A DNA stretch of 64,000 bases from assembly GCA_009829735.1 (NCBI GenBank), contig CM020618.1, positions 32,092,894-32,156,893 of the forward strand, given 5' to 3'. The notes under the pieces are model-generated. The model had not been told where the DNA came from. It ran no database searches and saw only the letters and a list, made by a program, of their open reading frames with translations. Shown here piece by piece: positions 1 to 11,600 of this stretch (positions are counted from its first letter, which is position 1; the number at the start of each line of letters is the position of its first letter). This stretch comes from Pyropia yezoensis (taxonomy: Eukaryota > Rhodophyta > Bangiophyceae > Bangiales > Bangiaceae). The translations under genes were made by a program, and so were the position numbers.

Positions 1-1
1 G

Positions 2-788
2 GCCCGGGAGTTCGAGGCCCTGCTGGCTGTTCACGATGCCGTGAACTGGGCTGGGGTGTTGGCCCTTCCCCCGTACCGGGACCCGTAGGCTGGGGCTTCC
101 CCCTTGCCTAGTCACTCGTTGCATATCTGGCGTGCTCAGCCGGGTGAGCCCAATTGCCATGGGTGGGCGTCCACCGAGGCTGTTGCTGACCTGGGTATTC
201 CCATGGTTATCCATGACCCTCTTCAGGTCCTTGCCCCGTGGTTCGGTAACCCGATACCGGCGGCGGTTGGCCGTCGTCCCCGAGAGTGGGGCTCTGCGGG
301 TGGGGAGCGTGAGGTGTCCCGTCTTCGGGCGGAGCCCCGCCGGGGTTACGGTGGAGCCCCTTCGGTGGGGTCCTACCGGGCCTCATATCAGGCGCCACTG
401 GCTCCGGTGGTGGCCGTGTCGGCTCCTGTGGCTCCTCTGGCTGCGTCAGTGTCACTTCCCGCCCCTGTCATGCGTGACGGGGGTCCCCGTCTCTGGTATG
501 AGGGCGTTGACGCCCTTGTTGCCCGCGCAATGCGGGAGGGTCTCTCTGTTAGCTGGGGGGATATCCCCCCAGGTGCTGCGCTGGTTGGGTCAGCGCGTTG
601 CTTCGGTGGTGTGCTTGACCGCCTCCAGACAGCTCTGGAGGACGTGGAGGCTGGCCGCAGCACCCTCGTCCAGCTATGCACCGAGGTAACTCGGGTGATT
701 GACCGTCGTGAGATTGCCGACCGGTGGAGCACGGAGGTATACGCGCTTACGCGTGAGTGGCCTCCCTCGGGCAGTGGGTCTAGCCACT
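2..788 (+). pseudogene. Opposite-strand ORF of chromovirus element 1 (partial, one internal stop)
   Basis: The second plus-strand frame is open from the left edge, is interrupted by one TAG at 86-88, and then stays open to 788. It lies on the strand opposite to gag and pol, in the same place as the 647-aa opposite-strand ORF of element 2 (34932-36875). The short stretch before the stop (a Leu-rich helix followed by an N-W motif) resembles the Leu-rich helix followed by E-W in that protein, and both continue with a Pro/Ala-rich linker. I see no known domain. Similarity between the two proteins is weak by eye, so homology is inferred mainly from position. The first available codon after the stop is TTG, so a separate downstream ORF is unlikely. 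Confidence 0.55.
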
Positions 789-1240
789 GAGGAGTGCTAT
801 TGTTTGTGAGGGGGAGGGCCCCGGTAACCCTTATAGTGGCCGGGTAGTAGTGAGTATGAACTCATCCCCCGCTGGGGCGTTTGCATGATACCAATGCCTG
901 CCATTGGGGAGTACCCCGTTTGACTTAGTCGTGGCTTGCCTCGGTTCTTTTCCGCCTCCCCCAACCCATCCTGGTTGGTTAATACTCATGAAGGTCAACC
1001 TTCTTGGTCCGTCACTTGCCTCCTGGCTGAAGGTTTACCTTGGTGTAAGCCTTAGGTTACTTTGAGATTATCGGAGTTGGTCATCTCCTTCAAGTAAACT
1101 TGTAAAAGTCAGTAGCTTACTTAGTTTGCCTAAGTCCGCTCCAACTTAGTGAACCTAAGTCTTGCCGAGTCCATGTGACACCCTACTCAGTAGGTATAAG
1201 CCTCACCCCCCAACAGCCGAAGTCGGTGTCGGTTGGGTTG
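789..1240. other. Convergent spacer between pol and opposite-strand ORF of element 1
   Basis: This 450-bp stretch has no open frame and lower GC than its surroundings. It lies between two convergent reading frames, the pol stop at 1241 and the opposite-strand ORF stop at 788. Around 1100-1170 short motifs of the form CTTAG/CTAAG recur. No LTR-like sequence is seen here. The equivalent spacer in element 2 is only about 110 bp. Confidence 0.5.
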
Positions 1241-4200
1241 TTACAGTAGGCGTCGTCGCCTCATGTAAGGCATGAGGAGTTGGCGGGGTATATTCGCCGC
1301 CTGTTCCCAGGTGGGTGAGTCGTATCCGACCCACATAACCTTGACGTACCAGGGTCCTGGTAGGTCCGGGTCGGTATGTCCGACCACGCTCTCTACTTGG
1401 TATGGAATCCCATCCGGTCCCACCGGGTCATCTGACCGGTGGGTTGTAACAGCTTCATGTAGCAACCCAGCCGGTACCGGCTGAGGCTGTTCCGGCTTCG
1501 GAGCAGGTGTCACATCGTTGAGGTTGATGCGTTGTATCTCCGTATCGGAGTGCAGTATGACAGAGTGATCATCTCTGTGTAAGATCTGGTACGGTCCCTT
1601 GACCGGTTGCATAAGCTTGTTCCCTCGGAACTTCTGGTGTCTGATGTAGACCCAGTCACCTGTCATCAGGGTAGCGTTGCGCACCCGTAGTCGGGCGTCG
1701 AAGTTCTTCTTGTATCGAAGTTGTGTTCTGTCAAGGGCACCCTTGAGCTTAGGAATCATCCACGATAGCTTGGCCAACCAAGCTAGGTGGATGCGTTCGG
1801 CCGGTCGGCCCTTCGGTGTATCATACCGAGTGCACCTGCCAGGTGGCAGCGTCAGGTTACCGACCCCTAGTGGCATGACCCACTCCAGTGGGGCGATGCT
1901 TGTGCTCCGATGTGGCCTGGCATTATATGCCAGGGTGAGTACGGACAGAAGCCTGTCCCAAGTGTTCGTGTGCTCGGCCACGTAGCATTGGAGCATCTTG
2001 ACGATGGTGCGGTTGAACCGCTCCACTTGCCCGTTGGACTGCGGGTGGTAGTCGGATGCCCGACGGGGTTCGATACCGAACATGCCCAGGACCTTAGTGC
2101 AGAATGCTGACGTAAGGTTTGCTCCGTTGTCGGAGAGGAGTTGCTTCATGACTCCGTATGCACTGATCCAGTGGTCAACCACTGCGTTCATGATGGTATA
2201 TGCCGTATCATTCGGGATGGCTGCCGCTCGTGACAGCTTAGTGAATCGGTCTGACATGACTAGGATGTACCTGTTTCCTTCTTCCGTTACCGGAAGTGGC
2301 CCGAGTATGTCGATAGCGACCTGCTCGTTGGGCCCATCAGGTGGGAACAGTTTCATGGCAGACGCCTGCCTATGTAGACTCATGCGGTTACGTGCACAGG
2401 GGTGGCATCCCCTTACGTGGTCGACCACGTCGACGGCCATTGCTGGCCAGTAGAAGAACCTTCGCATTGCTGCGAACATACGTGAACCCCCCGGGTGTCC
2501 GGCTGTAGGGTTCTCGTGTTCTCGTTCCATGACGGCTTGCCGTAAGGACACGGGAACCACGACTTGATGTCGTCCATCGGCGGGTGCCCGCCGGTATATG
2601 AGTCCGTCTTCATTCTCGGAGAAGATGCCGGCCGTACCTGCCAGGAGGTTAGCGTGATGGCGTCTACAGTCGTCGTCATTGGCTTGTGCCTCGCGGAAGT
2701 CCGCGAGAGTCAGTGGGCATGCTCGGTGTGCCATGGTATGGTCAACCATACCTTGGGTGGCGTTACCCACCATGCAGACCGGTACCACCGGGATGTCCTC
2801 TTCCACCGGTCGGGTATCCCTGCTTGGCGTATCGAGTCGCGACAACGCGTCTCCGAGGTGGTGGGTTGACCCAGCCTTATACACGGTGCCGTAGTCGCGC
2901 TCGGCCATCTTCAGCCTCCATCGGGCTAGCCTCCCATGGCTATCGGAATCCTTGTCACCAAGGTTGAGGAGCCATCGTAGGGGTTCGTGGTCGGACCTCA
3001 CGATGAGCCTGGAGCCCTCCAGGTATGGACGGAGCAGTTGCACTGCCCATACGACCCCGAGGCACTCACGCTCGGTGGCACTATAGTTACGTTCAGCCGG
3101 GTTGAGTGTCCGGCTGAAGTACCCTACCGGACGTAGGTCCGGGATAACGTTATCGGAACCGATCAAAGTCTCTCCCTGTAACAGGGTGCATCCCACTTGT
3201 GTATCGCATGCATCGACATCGATGACGAAGGTACCCCGTCTGTGCGGTAACGCAAGGACGGGTGGGGATAGTAGGGCTCGCTTCAGCGATTCGAATGCCT
3301 CCTCTTCGCTAGGCGAAGGGGGTTGGAGTACCTTGGGCAAGGTACTGCTCGCAAGAACCGTTAACGGTTTAGCTATCCGAGCGAAGTCCTTGACGAACCG
3401 TCGGTATACGTTGCACATTCCCAGGAAGCTCTTGAGCTGTGTCTGGGTGTTAGGGAACCGGGCATCCCGGAGTGCCCGGGTATTGGCTTCGAGTACCCCT
3501 AGTTTACCAGGGGTTATCTCGTGGCCCAGATACTCGACCGTATGTTGGAAGAAGGCGCACTTCTTCAGACGCAGGGTTACCCCGGCGTTCCGCAAGAGGG
3601 TGAGTACCTCGTCAACATGTTGCACATGGTCATCCATGTTACGCGAGAAGACGATGACGTCATCGAGGTACACTAGGCAGTTACGCCACTTCACCCCCGA
3701 CAGTATAATGTCGATAGCCCGCTGGAATGTAGCGGGGGCGTTGGACAATCCGAAGGGCATCCTTAGGAACTCGTACACTCCACTGTGACAGACGAACGCC
3801 GTCTTGGGGATATCCTCGTCCGCCACTGGGATCTGCCAGTATCCGGCATTGCAATCGATGGTGGTAAACACCGTAGCTTCCCCCAGGGAGTCGATGCATT
3901 CATCCATCCTTGGTAAAGGGTATGAGTCTTTCTTGGTAACCAAGTTGAGGCGTCGATAATCGATGCAAAACCGAGGGGTTTGATCCTTCTTCGGTACGAT
4001 AACGACTGGGGCACCCCATTCCGACATCGAAGGTCGTATCACCTTCGCTTCGCTCATCCTCTTCACTTCTCCATCAACGATCTCTCGTTGCATAGGTCCC
4101 GCTCGGTGCGGTTGTGAGCGGGCGGGTCGTGCGCCTGGTACCAGGTCTATACGATGTTGGGTTGCCCCAATGGTACCCAAGGCCCCGCCTGTCCACATGA

Positions 4201-5332
4201 CGTCATGCTTTCTTAGCATCCGTCGTACCATTTCGGCTACCGAAGGGGGAAGGTGGTCGAGGTCAGCCTCGGCCAGGGCCTTCAGTGCTTCTTGGTCCTT
4301 TGGCGGCATGTCCGCCGAAGCCGCCGATGGGTTAGGCTTCCCGTCATCGGGTTGCTGTCGCTCGGTGGTCTCGGCGGCCGCCAGCACCTCAAGTGGTTCC
4401 ACTTGACCTTCCTTGTCAGGGGTAAGGATATCTCCTTCGTAGAGCTCGGCAATCCCGAGGATAGTTCCCTTCGGGAGGGTGACTGCCTTACGGCGATAGT
4501 TCGCCATCACTAGGAGGGACGACCCTCCTGCTGGGAGGTCTATGAGACCGTTGGCCATGGTCAACCCATGGCGCTTGTACGTCCGCAGGTTGGACCGGAC
4601 TCTGCAGATGCCTGCGAGGTCGCAGCTAACCGGGAGGACTTTCTCCGACAACGGCTCAAAGCGAGTTCGCTTGGCCAACCGAAGTGTCTTCGGCTCGACG
4701 CTTGCGTACACTTCAGCCACGTTAACGTGGCTCCCTTGTAGCGTCAGGTCCCTGACGATAGCCGTATGTCCTAGCTTCGTCCCGTCGGCTTCTTGAAGCT
4801 CGACGGTCTTCCGGCCTGGCCGGATTGCATCCACATGAACGTTGATGAAGGTGCACCCCAGTATGCAGGGCACCGATAGGGTCTCACACACCAGGAAGTC
4901 GACTTCCGTGGTGAGTTCCCCGATGGTAACCCGCAGCGACATCGCTGCGGTCGTACGAATGAGGCGACCATTCGCGTCCTTGATGGTGGGTCCCCGAGTC
5001 ACTCTGACTCGCGGAAGCCACTTGTCCGGGAGGGTATCCTTCCGGATAAGGTTGGGTCCAGCCCCTGTGTCCAGTACAGGGTAGTACGATCGTATCGACT
5101 GGGGGTCAACCCCCAGTGTGGCTGATACCTTGAAGTTCTCCAAGGCAAACAGCACATGTCCTACACCGATATCCGGTGTTACTCGGGCATCCTGAACAGG
5201 GCCCTTGTCTGGTTCCATGTGACGGGGCTTCCCGTCCTCTCCTCCCAATCTTGGTGGTTGGTCATCAATCCCCTGACGCCGTTTCGTCGGGGCCGGAAGG
5301 TGTACCCGCGGGTTGATGCGGCGTCGGCTCAA
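1241..5332 (-). CDS. pol: Chromovirus Pol polyprotein (PR-RT-RNase H-integrase-chromodomain), element 1
   Basis: Intact reading frame of about 1,360 codons. Residues counted from 5332 show an aspartic protease DTG at 88-90, RT motif A with Asp493, the YLDD box at 555-558, RNase H Asp residues from about 704, an HHCC zinc-binding region (about 939-979), and the integrase triad Asp1008, Asp1068, Glu1104 in the usual DDE spacing. The last 50 residues (about 1307-1355) form a chromodomain with the Y-V-E, V-K-W-like, GY and TWE positions, which typically targets integration to marked chromatin. The frame opens just after a TAA near 5396, while gag stops at 5416, so the two frames do not overlap. 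Position 5332 is a TTG and the first ATG is at 5218. Pol may therefore start internally or by unusual recoding. Enzymatic motifs look undamaged. Confidence 0.93.
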   Translation of the reverse strand: MSRRRINPRVHLPAPTKRRQGIDDQPPRLGGEDGKPRHMEPDKGPVQDARVTPDIGVGHVLFALENFKVSATLGVDPQSIRSYYPVLDTGAGPNLIRKDTLPDKWLPRVRVTRGPTIKDANGRLIRTTAAMSLRVTIGELTTEVDFLVCETLSVPCILGCTFINVHVDAIRPGRKTVELQEADGTKLGHTAIVRDLTLQGSHVNVAEVYASVEPKTLRLAKRTRFEPLSEKVLPVSCDLAGICRVRSNLRTYKRHGLTMANGLIDLPAGGSSLLVMANYRRKAVTLPKGTILGIAELYEGDILTPDKEGQVEPLEVLAAAETTERQQPDDGKPNPSAASADMPPKDQEALKALAEADLDHLPPSVAEMVRRMLRKHDVMWTGGALGTIGATQHRIDLVPGARPARSQPHRAGPMQREIVDGEVKRMSEAKVIRPSMSEWGAPVVIVPKKDQTPRFCIDYRRLNLVTKKDSYPLPRMDECIDSLGEATVFTTIDCNAGYWQIPVADEDIPKTAFVCHSGVYEFLRMPFGLSNAPATFQRAIDIILSGVKWRNCLVYLDDVIVFSRNMDDHVQHVDEVLTLLRNAGVTLRLKKCAFFQHTVEYLGHEITPGKLGVLEANTRALRDARFPNTQTQLKSFLGMCNVYRRFVKDFARIAKPLTVLASSTLPKVLQPPSPSEEEAFESLKRALLSPPVLALPHRRGTFVIDVDACDTQVGCTLLQGETLIGSDNVIPDLRPVGYFSRTLNPAERNYSATERECLGVVWAVQLLRPYLEGSRLIVRSDHEPLRWLLNLGDKDSDSHGRLARWRLKMAERDYGTVYKAGSTHHLGDALSRLDTPSRDTRPVEEDIPVVPVCMVGNATQGMVDHTMAHRACPLTLADFREAQANDDDCRRHHANLLAGTAGIFSENEDGLIYRRAPADGRHQVVVPVSLRQAVMEREHENPTAGHPGGSRMFAAMRRFFYWPAMAVDVVDHVRGCHPCARNRMSLHRQASAMKLFPPDGPNEQVAIDILGPLPVTEEGNRYILVMSDRFTKLSRAAAIPNDTAYTIMNAVVDHWISAYGVMKQLLSDNGANLTSAFCTKVLGMFGIEPRRASDYHPQSNGQVERFNRTIVKMLQCYVAEHTNTWDRLLSVLTLAYNARPHRSTSIAPLEWVMPLGVGNLTLPPGRCTRYDTPKGRPAERIHLAWLAKLSWMIPKLKGALDRTQLRYKKNFDARLRVRNATLMTGDWVYIRHQKFRGNKLMQPVKGPYQILHRDDHSVILHSDTEIQRINLNDVTPAPKPEQPQPVPAGLLHEAVTTHRSDDPVGPDGIPYQVESVVGHTDPDLPGPWYVKVMWVGYDSPTWEQAANIPRQLLMPYMRRRRLL

Positions 5333-5415
5333 CCGCGCTCTCCGTGGGGCTTTCCCCGCGGCAGTCCGGGGTGGCTTGCTAGGGTTACCCCAGCGACCCC
5401 GTGTCGTCCTTCCTC

Positions 5416-7600
5416 TTACTCGTTTCCCGTGCTCGTCCGGGTGCTGTCCTCCGGGACATCCGGATGAGGGGGTGCCTCCTCGACGGCCAGTACTCCACCT
5501 GGAGCTGGCTGCCTACCCGGTGCGGGTCCGGGTGCTCTGGTGGGACACCCCCCGGTGGATGCTTTGCGTTGCGCCGCTGCCCGCCGAGACTCCTCGGGGA
5601 TGAGTGGGCAGGAAGACACCCAGTGCTGGGGATCCCCACACAACATACATCCGGACGTGCCGGTCCCCCCTTGAGTTCGCATAGGGGTAGCCCCGTAGCT
5701 GCGGTTGCCTCCCTCGGGCGCCCGAGTGCCTACTCCCTGGTAGGCCTTGGGTCCTTGGGTCAACCGGAACATGGACTCCCCCAACCGGTTGCGTCGGCCC
5801 GCAATCTGCGGAGGTGCCTCCGTGCGCACCGCCCAGGTTGGCAAGGGTTGGTGAGGGTTACCCGTCACCGGGGAGTACCCCGTAGTCCGTACGTACGGGA
5901 CGCGACGTCCCGTGCCCTCGCTGACCTGGAACTGGGTCCCCGCCGGAGCGATGTACGCTACCGTACCTTGCTCATCAATCACCGGCGTAGCCGGTAACAG
6001 CAGGTGGCCCTGCTGGTCAACCAGTGGTTCCTCCTCGCCCGTGGGGGCGTACTCGGTAGCCACCAGTACCGGTGCGGCCTTCCGTTCCATCTTGTCCTGC
6101 CTCGGTACCGGGGTAAGATTGAGCTTGCTCCCCTCACCCTTGGGCTTTAAGGCAAGAGCACACTCCGGGTGAAGCACCCGGTAGGCGTCCCCCAGGGACT
6201 TGCACATATGCATCAGTCGACTGAAGTTCGTCCGTGCCGTGTTGGCGCCCCGTGCGGATATCCGCACGTAGTTGGGTACTCCTGCGAACAGGATGGCCCG
6301 TAGCTCCCCTTCTCCGAGGAGCTTCCCCAGCTCGTAGTCGACCTCTTGAATCCGTCGTCCGAACATCTCCTCATCCTCCCAGCTCTGGGCGGTGGCAGTG
6401 CGCAGGGCCCGGTAGTGGTCCTCGCACTTGTCCTCACTGAGGTAGCTGCTCAGCAGCTCCTTCAATATCCCACGGTAATCCATGGGGGTGGCCGCAACCC
6501 TCATTCCCGGCATCGGGGATGCCTGGCGAAGGATGCCTCGCACCCGTTCATCAACAAAGAACGGGAGGATCTCCAGGGCCAGCCCCTCGTTAACGAGGGC
6601 CTTGTCCGCGGCTGCCTTGAAGCTAGTCAAGAAGCCGATGACTGCCAACGGGCGTCCGTTCGGCCCCCCGAACATAGGGACTCGCTTCATAAGGGTCTGC
6701 ATAGAGCGGATCGCCCGATGCGACGTATTACGCATCGATTCCGATACGGTGGTAGAGCGGTCCTCCAAACGATAACGTTCCGGAGTAAGAACCGACCGAA
6801 AGACCTCGTTGACGATCTCCGTGTCAGCGTCCTGGATATCCAGTCGCTTAGCCAGTTGATGAGCAAACTCATCGGACTCCATCCGCTTCAGTAGGCTCGC
6901 AGTTACCTGCGCAGTCATGGCTTCCACCACTGAAGATGGTACTTCGGGCGTCGGCACCTCGGGAACCCGAGTTGCCGGGCCTCCTTCGTCGTGGGGATAC
7001 TGTGAGAGGGTACCCCCTCCCCCAATGACCGACTCTCCACCGGCGTAAGTATCCGCCGGGTCGTGTCCGCGGAGTCCGCTTCGGGTGCTCCGAGCGTATC
7101 GCTCCGTGTGACTCCGTGCCAACTCTGCCGACGAGTCGGATCCATACCCCATTGTGTCCGGGGGCTGTCCGGGAGTTGCTGCGCCGGGGTCGACCCCGGT
7201 GGACTCCGAAAGTAGTCCGGCCGGTTCAAACCGTACCGGTGTGGGAGGGACACGACGGGGTCCCGTCGTGTGGCGTGTTGACATCAACACTGCCATTGCG
7301 TCCTCCGTCCGATCTTGACGAGCGTCGAGTCCGGAAAACCGGGCCTCGATGCGGGCCAATGATGCCATCAGGGAATCCCCCTGGTGAAGGAGGCGGCGGA
7401 GTGAGGTCGGTCGATGACAGTTGAGGCGGGCCCCCGCCTCCTGCCGTCCGAGCCGTGCCAAACGTCGATCCGGCACCGGAAAGCATTGGCGTCTCAATGT
7501 TATCGATCAGGTTCCCGATCCCGGTTCCCGTAGTCACCTCCGGAGTCGGCGTCGACGCCGATCCGTCATCTTGAACGTTCCCCGTCTCTTGGGTAGACAT
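5416..7600 (-). pseudogene. gag: Gag of chromovirus element 1, broken by a frameshift
   Basis: The natural start is the ATG at 7600. That frame is Ser/Thr/Pro-rich, as in element 2 Gag, down to about 7385. The reading then has to move to the frame that stays open to 5416. The switch lies at a run of five G (minus strand) near 7375-7390. The long downstream frame carries the capsid-like region and a CCHC zinc knuckle (C-x2-C-x4-H-x4-C) near its C-terminus, and it ends in Gly-Asn-Glu like element 2 Gag. Gag packages the element RNA in cytoplasmic particles. A simple homopolymer slip or a sequencing error could explain the shift. Confidence 0.8.
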
Positions 7601-7806
7601 AGTCACAGTCAGTCAACCGACGTAACAATCACCACGAATATGAGAGCGAGGGGGTAGATTGGGGAGAGTAACAGTAGATCACAGTCAAAGGTAAAAACTC
7701 AACACAATCGATCAGGTCACAACACCACGAGTACAAGAAAAGGACCGGATCCCTATCCGTGTGCCAGGGCCGAAGACGGCGTCACCACAAGGGTGACGGA
7801 AACCCG

Positions 7807-7824
7807 TCCCCTGCTGCTCCACCA
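7807..7824 (-). promoter_or_regulatory. Primer binding site of element 1
   Basis: On the minus strand it reads TGGTGGAGCAGCAGGGGA, one base inside the LTR edge. It is the complement of a tRNA 3' end ending in CCA, with acceptor strand CTGCTCC and discriminator A. The identical 18 bases occur at 28777-28794 in element 2. It is not the initiator-Met site (TGGTATCAGAGC) common in plant elements. I could not assign the tRNA. Confidence 0.85.
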
Positions 7825-7825
7825 A

Positions 7826-8188
7826 TGTAGCACAATAGGAATCCGTCGCACGTCCACTCTCAGGGAACACTCACCACGGGGGATCGGCACCAACGTCACC
7901 GGGAGGCCAAGGTTGCTGTCCTTGGAGCGCAAGCCACGGGACCAAGATGGGAGCCCAAATGGGAGGGGTTTGTTGTTCTGCCTTGGCCGGCGGTGGATTC
8001 GTCGCCGGCCCCAACGTTATAAACCCTCAGAGACACTACTAACTACCCTCCACCCCAAGATGCAAGTCCCTCTGGTCATACGTAACTTATAGATACCGCG
8101 ACCAGTACGGACTATCAAATTGAAAGCCAAGGATTGGAAGTAGCCCCCCTAATATTAGGGTCACAATACGGCCAACCATATTGCTACA
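7826..8188 (-). repeat. 5' LTR of chromovirus element 1
   Basis: A 363-bp LTR bounded by the inverted termini TGTAGCA and TGCTACA. It directly abuts the primer binding site on one side and a C-rich low-complexity tract on the other. A TATA-like TTTATAA lies at 8023-8017 on the minus strand and could be the element promoter. The partner LTR is outside the window, so target duplication and age cannot be judged. Confidence 0.85.
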
Positions 8189-8575
8189 CCCCCCCCCCCC
8201 CATCCCCCTCATCACCCATCCCCCCCATCCCCCCCATCCCCCCACCACCCCCCCCACCCCCCCATCCCCCCACCACCCCCCCGCCACCGCCAGTGCCCTC
8301 CTCCGCCCCAGGACCCCTCCCCCGCGGCATGCCCCATTGCAGCAGCGTCCGCCGCGGCAGCAGCCGCACGTACCACCACCGCCGCCGCCGCCGCTGCCAA
8401 CGGCGCCGCCGCCTCCACCGCCGTCGCCGCCGCCCTGAGCAGCGGCGGCGGCACTCCCCCGCGCCCCCCCCCCCCCCCGCCCCCACCACCTGCACGGCCA
8501 CCCACGCGGCAACGGTCAGGCCAGCAGCCACCACTGCTGTGGCGGCGCCCCCGACCCGCCGGCGGGCGCCCGCCG

Positions 8576-8606
<31 letters not shown>

Positions 8607-11600
8607 CACCGGACGCCGCGGGGCGGCCCCACCACGGCGGGCCAGCCTGTCATCCAACGCAACGGCCGCCGCCAGCGCCGCGGTCGGCAGCGTCCGCCGC
8701 GGTGGGGACGGCGGCGGCGGGTAGGGGGATGGCAGTAGACCCCGCCCGCGCCGCGCCCCCATCCCGGCGCGTCCCGGCCACCCCCCCCCGACGGCAACGG
8801 TGAGGGCGGGCGGCGCCGCCGGCCGGCGGCTGCGGCAACGACGACGGCGGCGGCGGCCGTCGCCGCCCTCGGTGGCGGGCGCCCACCTGTAAGGATATGC
8901 CCCCTAAATCCCCAAGACTCTAGCTTCGGGGATAAGGACTGGGGCCTCTCCTTCCCTGTCCTTCTCAGCCAACTCCTTCCAAGACGCATCAGCTCCCTGG
9001 TAATCTGGAGATGCCGCGGTGTCCGGCCGAGATTCTACGGGTCGCGGACGGTCAGCACGAGAGCCGCGGATCGGCTACCCGTCAGTACCCTGACTCATCC
9101 CCGGACGGATATTTTCTCTCCGCGGATCAGAGGACTAACGGACCACAGGACAAGCCACATCTCTGACTCATCGGCGAGCCGGAACAATCTCCCCACGAGC
9201 CAATGGGAACGGCAAGATTTGCTGACCCACGGGAGATTTTCGACCCGAAGACTGGCGTCTGGCTTACACGCCTCTGCGGCCTTTCCGGCCGACTGGCGCA
9301 TGAGGCCAACCGCGCGGCGCTACGAGCGCCGCACGCCGCCCCCGCCCCCGCTTGAGGCTGTCTCGCGGGGCGCCTTGGGGCGCGCACACCCACCTTGACT
9401 GGTTCTGAGAGCCTATGCCTTGTTTTGAGCCCATTGGTGCCGCCCCCCCGGCGGCACGGGCAATCGCATGCTTTGGGGCACCCTGGGTGCCCCCCCGGGG
9501 GTATATAATGCGTGAGTGCGGGCGCCACCCGGGGAGACCTCGGGGGGAAGAACAAACACAGACAGAACGACCTCCTTTACCCTCGAACCCCTCGACCCCC
9601 TCGACCCTCACCGACGTCACGCCCATCTTCTTCCCCACCCCCATCACCGTCACCCCGCCCGTCACCTTCCCCGCGCCCCGCAGCCTCATTGGCTTGCGCG
9701 GGCAGCTGACACCGTTCACCAGTACGTTGAGGGCTGCCCGGGTGTGGGTGGTGCCTCACACCACCCTACCAACGACCGCGTATGGACGACCGCCACGGAG
9801 CGGGCGTGCGGGTGCGCGGCGACGGCCGCGGCGGCGGCGGCGGCCAGCGGCAGAGGGGTGGTGCTGGTGGATAGGGGGGGGAAGAGGGGGGGGGGGGGGT
9901 GCTGCTGGGGGGACGGCGGCGGGTTGGGGGGGGGGGGGGGGGTGAGTGCCGGCGGGGCGTCGTTGTGGTCGCCGTCTTGGGGTGGGCAACGACCATGGTG
10001 GGTGAGTTGAGAGGCTGAGGAAGGAGGGGGGGGGGGGGGGGGGGCGGGTCAGCGAGAGCGGTCGAGCGAGCGAGCACCAGCAGGTGGTGGGCAAGAGGAG
10101 GGGTGGGGGCAGGGGGCAAGGTGGGAAACGAGGGCGGGGGCAGCGGGAAAGAAATAAATAAAGAACGGGGTGAGGCCGGCGTGAGGGCTGGAGGAGGAGG
10201 AGGGTGGGGCGGTTGGGGAGGTGACGGGGGAGGAGGAGGCTGCGGCAGTAGGACGACGCACCGCCGACGGAGGCTGGATGGTGGTGGTCGTGGCGTGGCA
10301 GGGGGGCAGAGGGGCTTGCCCGCCACGGCGAACAGTTGGCGGCGGAAGTGGCCTCAGGGGCAGAGAGGGGGGTGGGGGGTGGGGGTGGGGCGAGGCGCGG
10401 GGGGGGGCGGAAGGGGCGGGAATCCCCCCGGGGCGGCGCCCGCCCCCCCCCCCTTCCCCCCCCTCCACCGCCTCCCCAGCCCCTCGTTTTTCTCACCTCT
10501 TCTCCCCCGCCCCCCTGCCGCACGACGCACCCACCTCCCCCCATACTGTACCATCCTACCTGCCTGCCGGCAAGGGGGGTGGGCGCCACCCGTCACAGTC
10601 ACAACGGCGGTTGCACCTCCCTGTTCCCCGTCCCCCCCCCCCCCCCCAGCCCCATCCGCAGACGAAGCCTGAATGCTGCAGCAGGTGTGGCGGCAGGCAC
10701 AGCCCCGCCAGCGCTTTTCCCCCGCCGCACCCGCCACACAGTGGCTTCCAGATGGCCACCGCGCAGCCCGTTGGGCGGGGACGCGTCGCCAGAGGGGGTG
10801 GTTGCTGGATGCTGCCAAAAAGCTTCGCCGTGGTGGCCTCGGTCGCGGCTGCCTCGGTCGCGGCAGCAGCGGTGGTCAAGAGGCGGGGCCGCGGGAGGCG
10901 GTAAATCATGCTGGCGGTGGGTGCGGAGGGGTCGGGGGGGCGGTGGGAGCAACAGAGCGGTCAGATGGTGGGGGTGAGTGGAAGTCAGTGAGAGAGTCAG
11001 GGGTGTATAGAGGTGCAGAGGGGGCGGGGGGGAAGGGCGCGGGAGGGGGGGACACGACGCCCTCTGGCATGGTGGCGTTTCCTTTGGTCTGACGTCGCGA
11101 GGGCACGTACAAAGGCGCTCCCGCCCCCCGTCATGCGGTAGTACGGTGCTTCGCAAGAGGGACGGTGGGGCACGGCAGCCAGAACAGGGGACGAACCTGC
11201 GGAAACGCTAAGGCTTTGTAGACCGTGCGTTCGAGGGAAAGCTAGGCTCAGTCCGGGGGCAAGCTGCCACTTGGCCGTCGACATTCCGGCGCGGCAGCGC
11301 GGGTAGAAGGGGAGCGTGCTGGGTTGGCGTGGGAGGAGGCACGGCGGCTTATGGCCAGGAGGGGCGCGAAAGGTGGGACGGGAGAAGTCTGGCCGGGGAA
11401 GGTCAGACACGAGCGGTACGGCGGCCGGGTGAAGGTTTGCGACAGAAGAGGAGGCGGATGGCCACCAAGTGGGCAGAAAAGAGGTGGCGAGGGGCTTGTG
11501 ATGGGCCAGAGGCTTGGGGAGCAAGACTTCAAGGGTAGCAAGAAGGCCTGGTCGCAGGCGTCCGATAAAGAAGGAAGATTTTGCCATGTTGCATCACTGC
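8189..11600. other. Low-complexity, GC-rich spacer with no recognisable gene
   Basis: C-rich tandem strings (8189-8290), GCC-type repeats (8330-8880), a more complex island (8890-9400), then long G-rich tracts (9870-10060 and 10370-10460). Open frames exist on both strands everywhere, but none shows a known motif. One possible transcription unit is the TATA-like TATATAA at about 9501 with AATAAATAAAG at about 10152 on the same strand. The frame between them (from about 9510) has no recognisable domain. Confidence 0.4.
9500..9508 (+). promoter_or_regulatory. TATA-box-like sequence
   Basis: GTATATAAT stands out in otherwise very GC-rich sequence. A pyrimidine-rich stretch follows at 9570-9660. 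It could be a core promoter for an unrecognised plus-strand transcript. The evidence is only the motif. Confidence 0.25.

Larger units (their letters stand above)
1..8188 (-). mobile_element. Ty3/gypsy chromovirus, element 1 (3' LTR outside window)
   Basis: Reading right to left: LTR (8188-7826), primer binding site (7824-7807), gag (from 7600), pol (to 1241), then a spacer and an ORF on the opposite strand that runs off the left edge. The 3' LTR is not in the window, because nothing left of pol resembles the 7826-8188 LTR. The C-terminal chromodomain in pol and the protease, RT, RNase H, integrase order place it with chromoviruses. The gag frame is broken and the opposite-strand ORF has a stop, so this copy is probably not autonomous. 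Confidence 0.9.

Noticed and set aside
789-1240. 3' LTR of element 1 directly after pol
   Set aside because: No similarity to the 7826-8188 LTR and no TGTAGCA start; the opposite-strand ORF lies between pol and the missing LTR, as in element 2.
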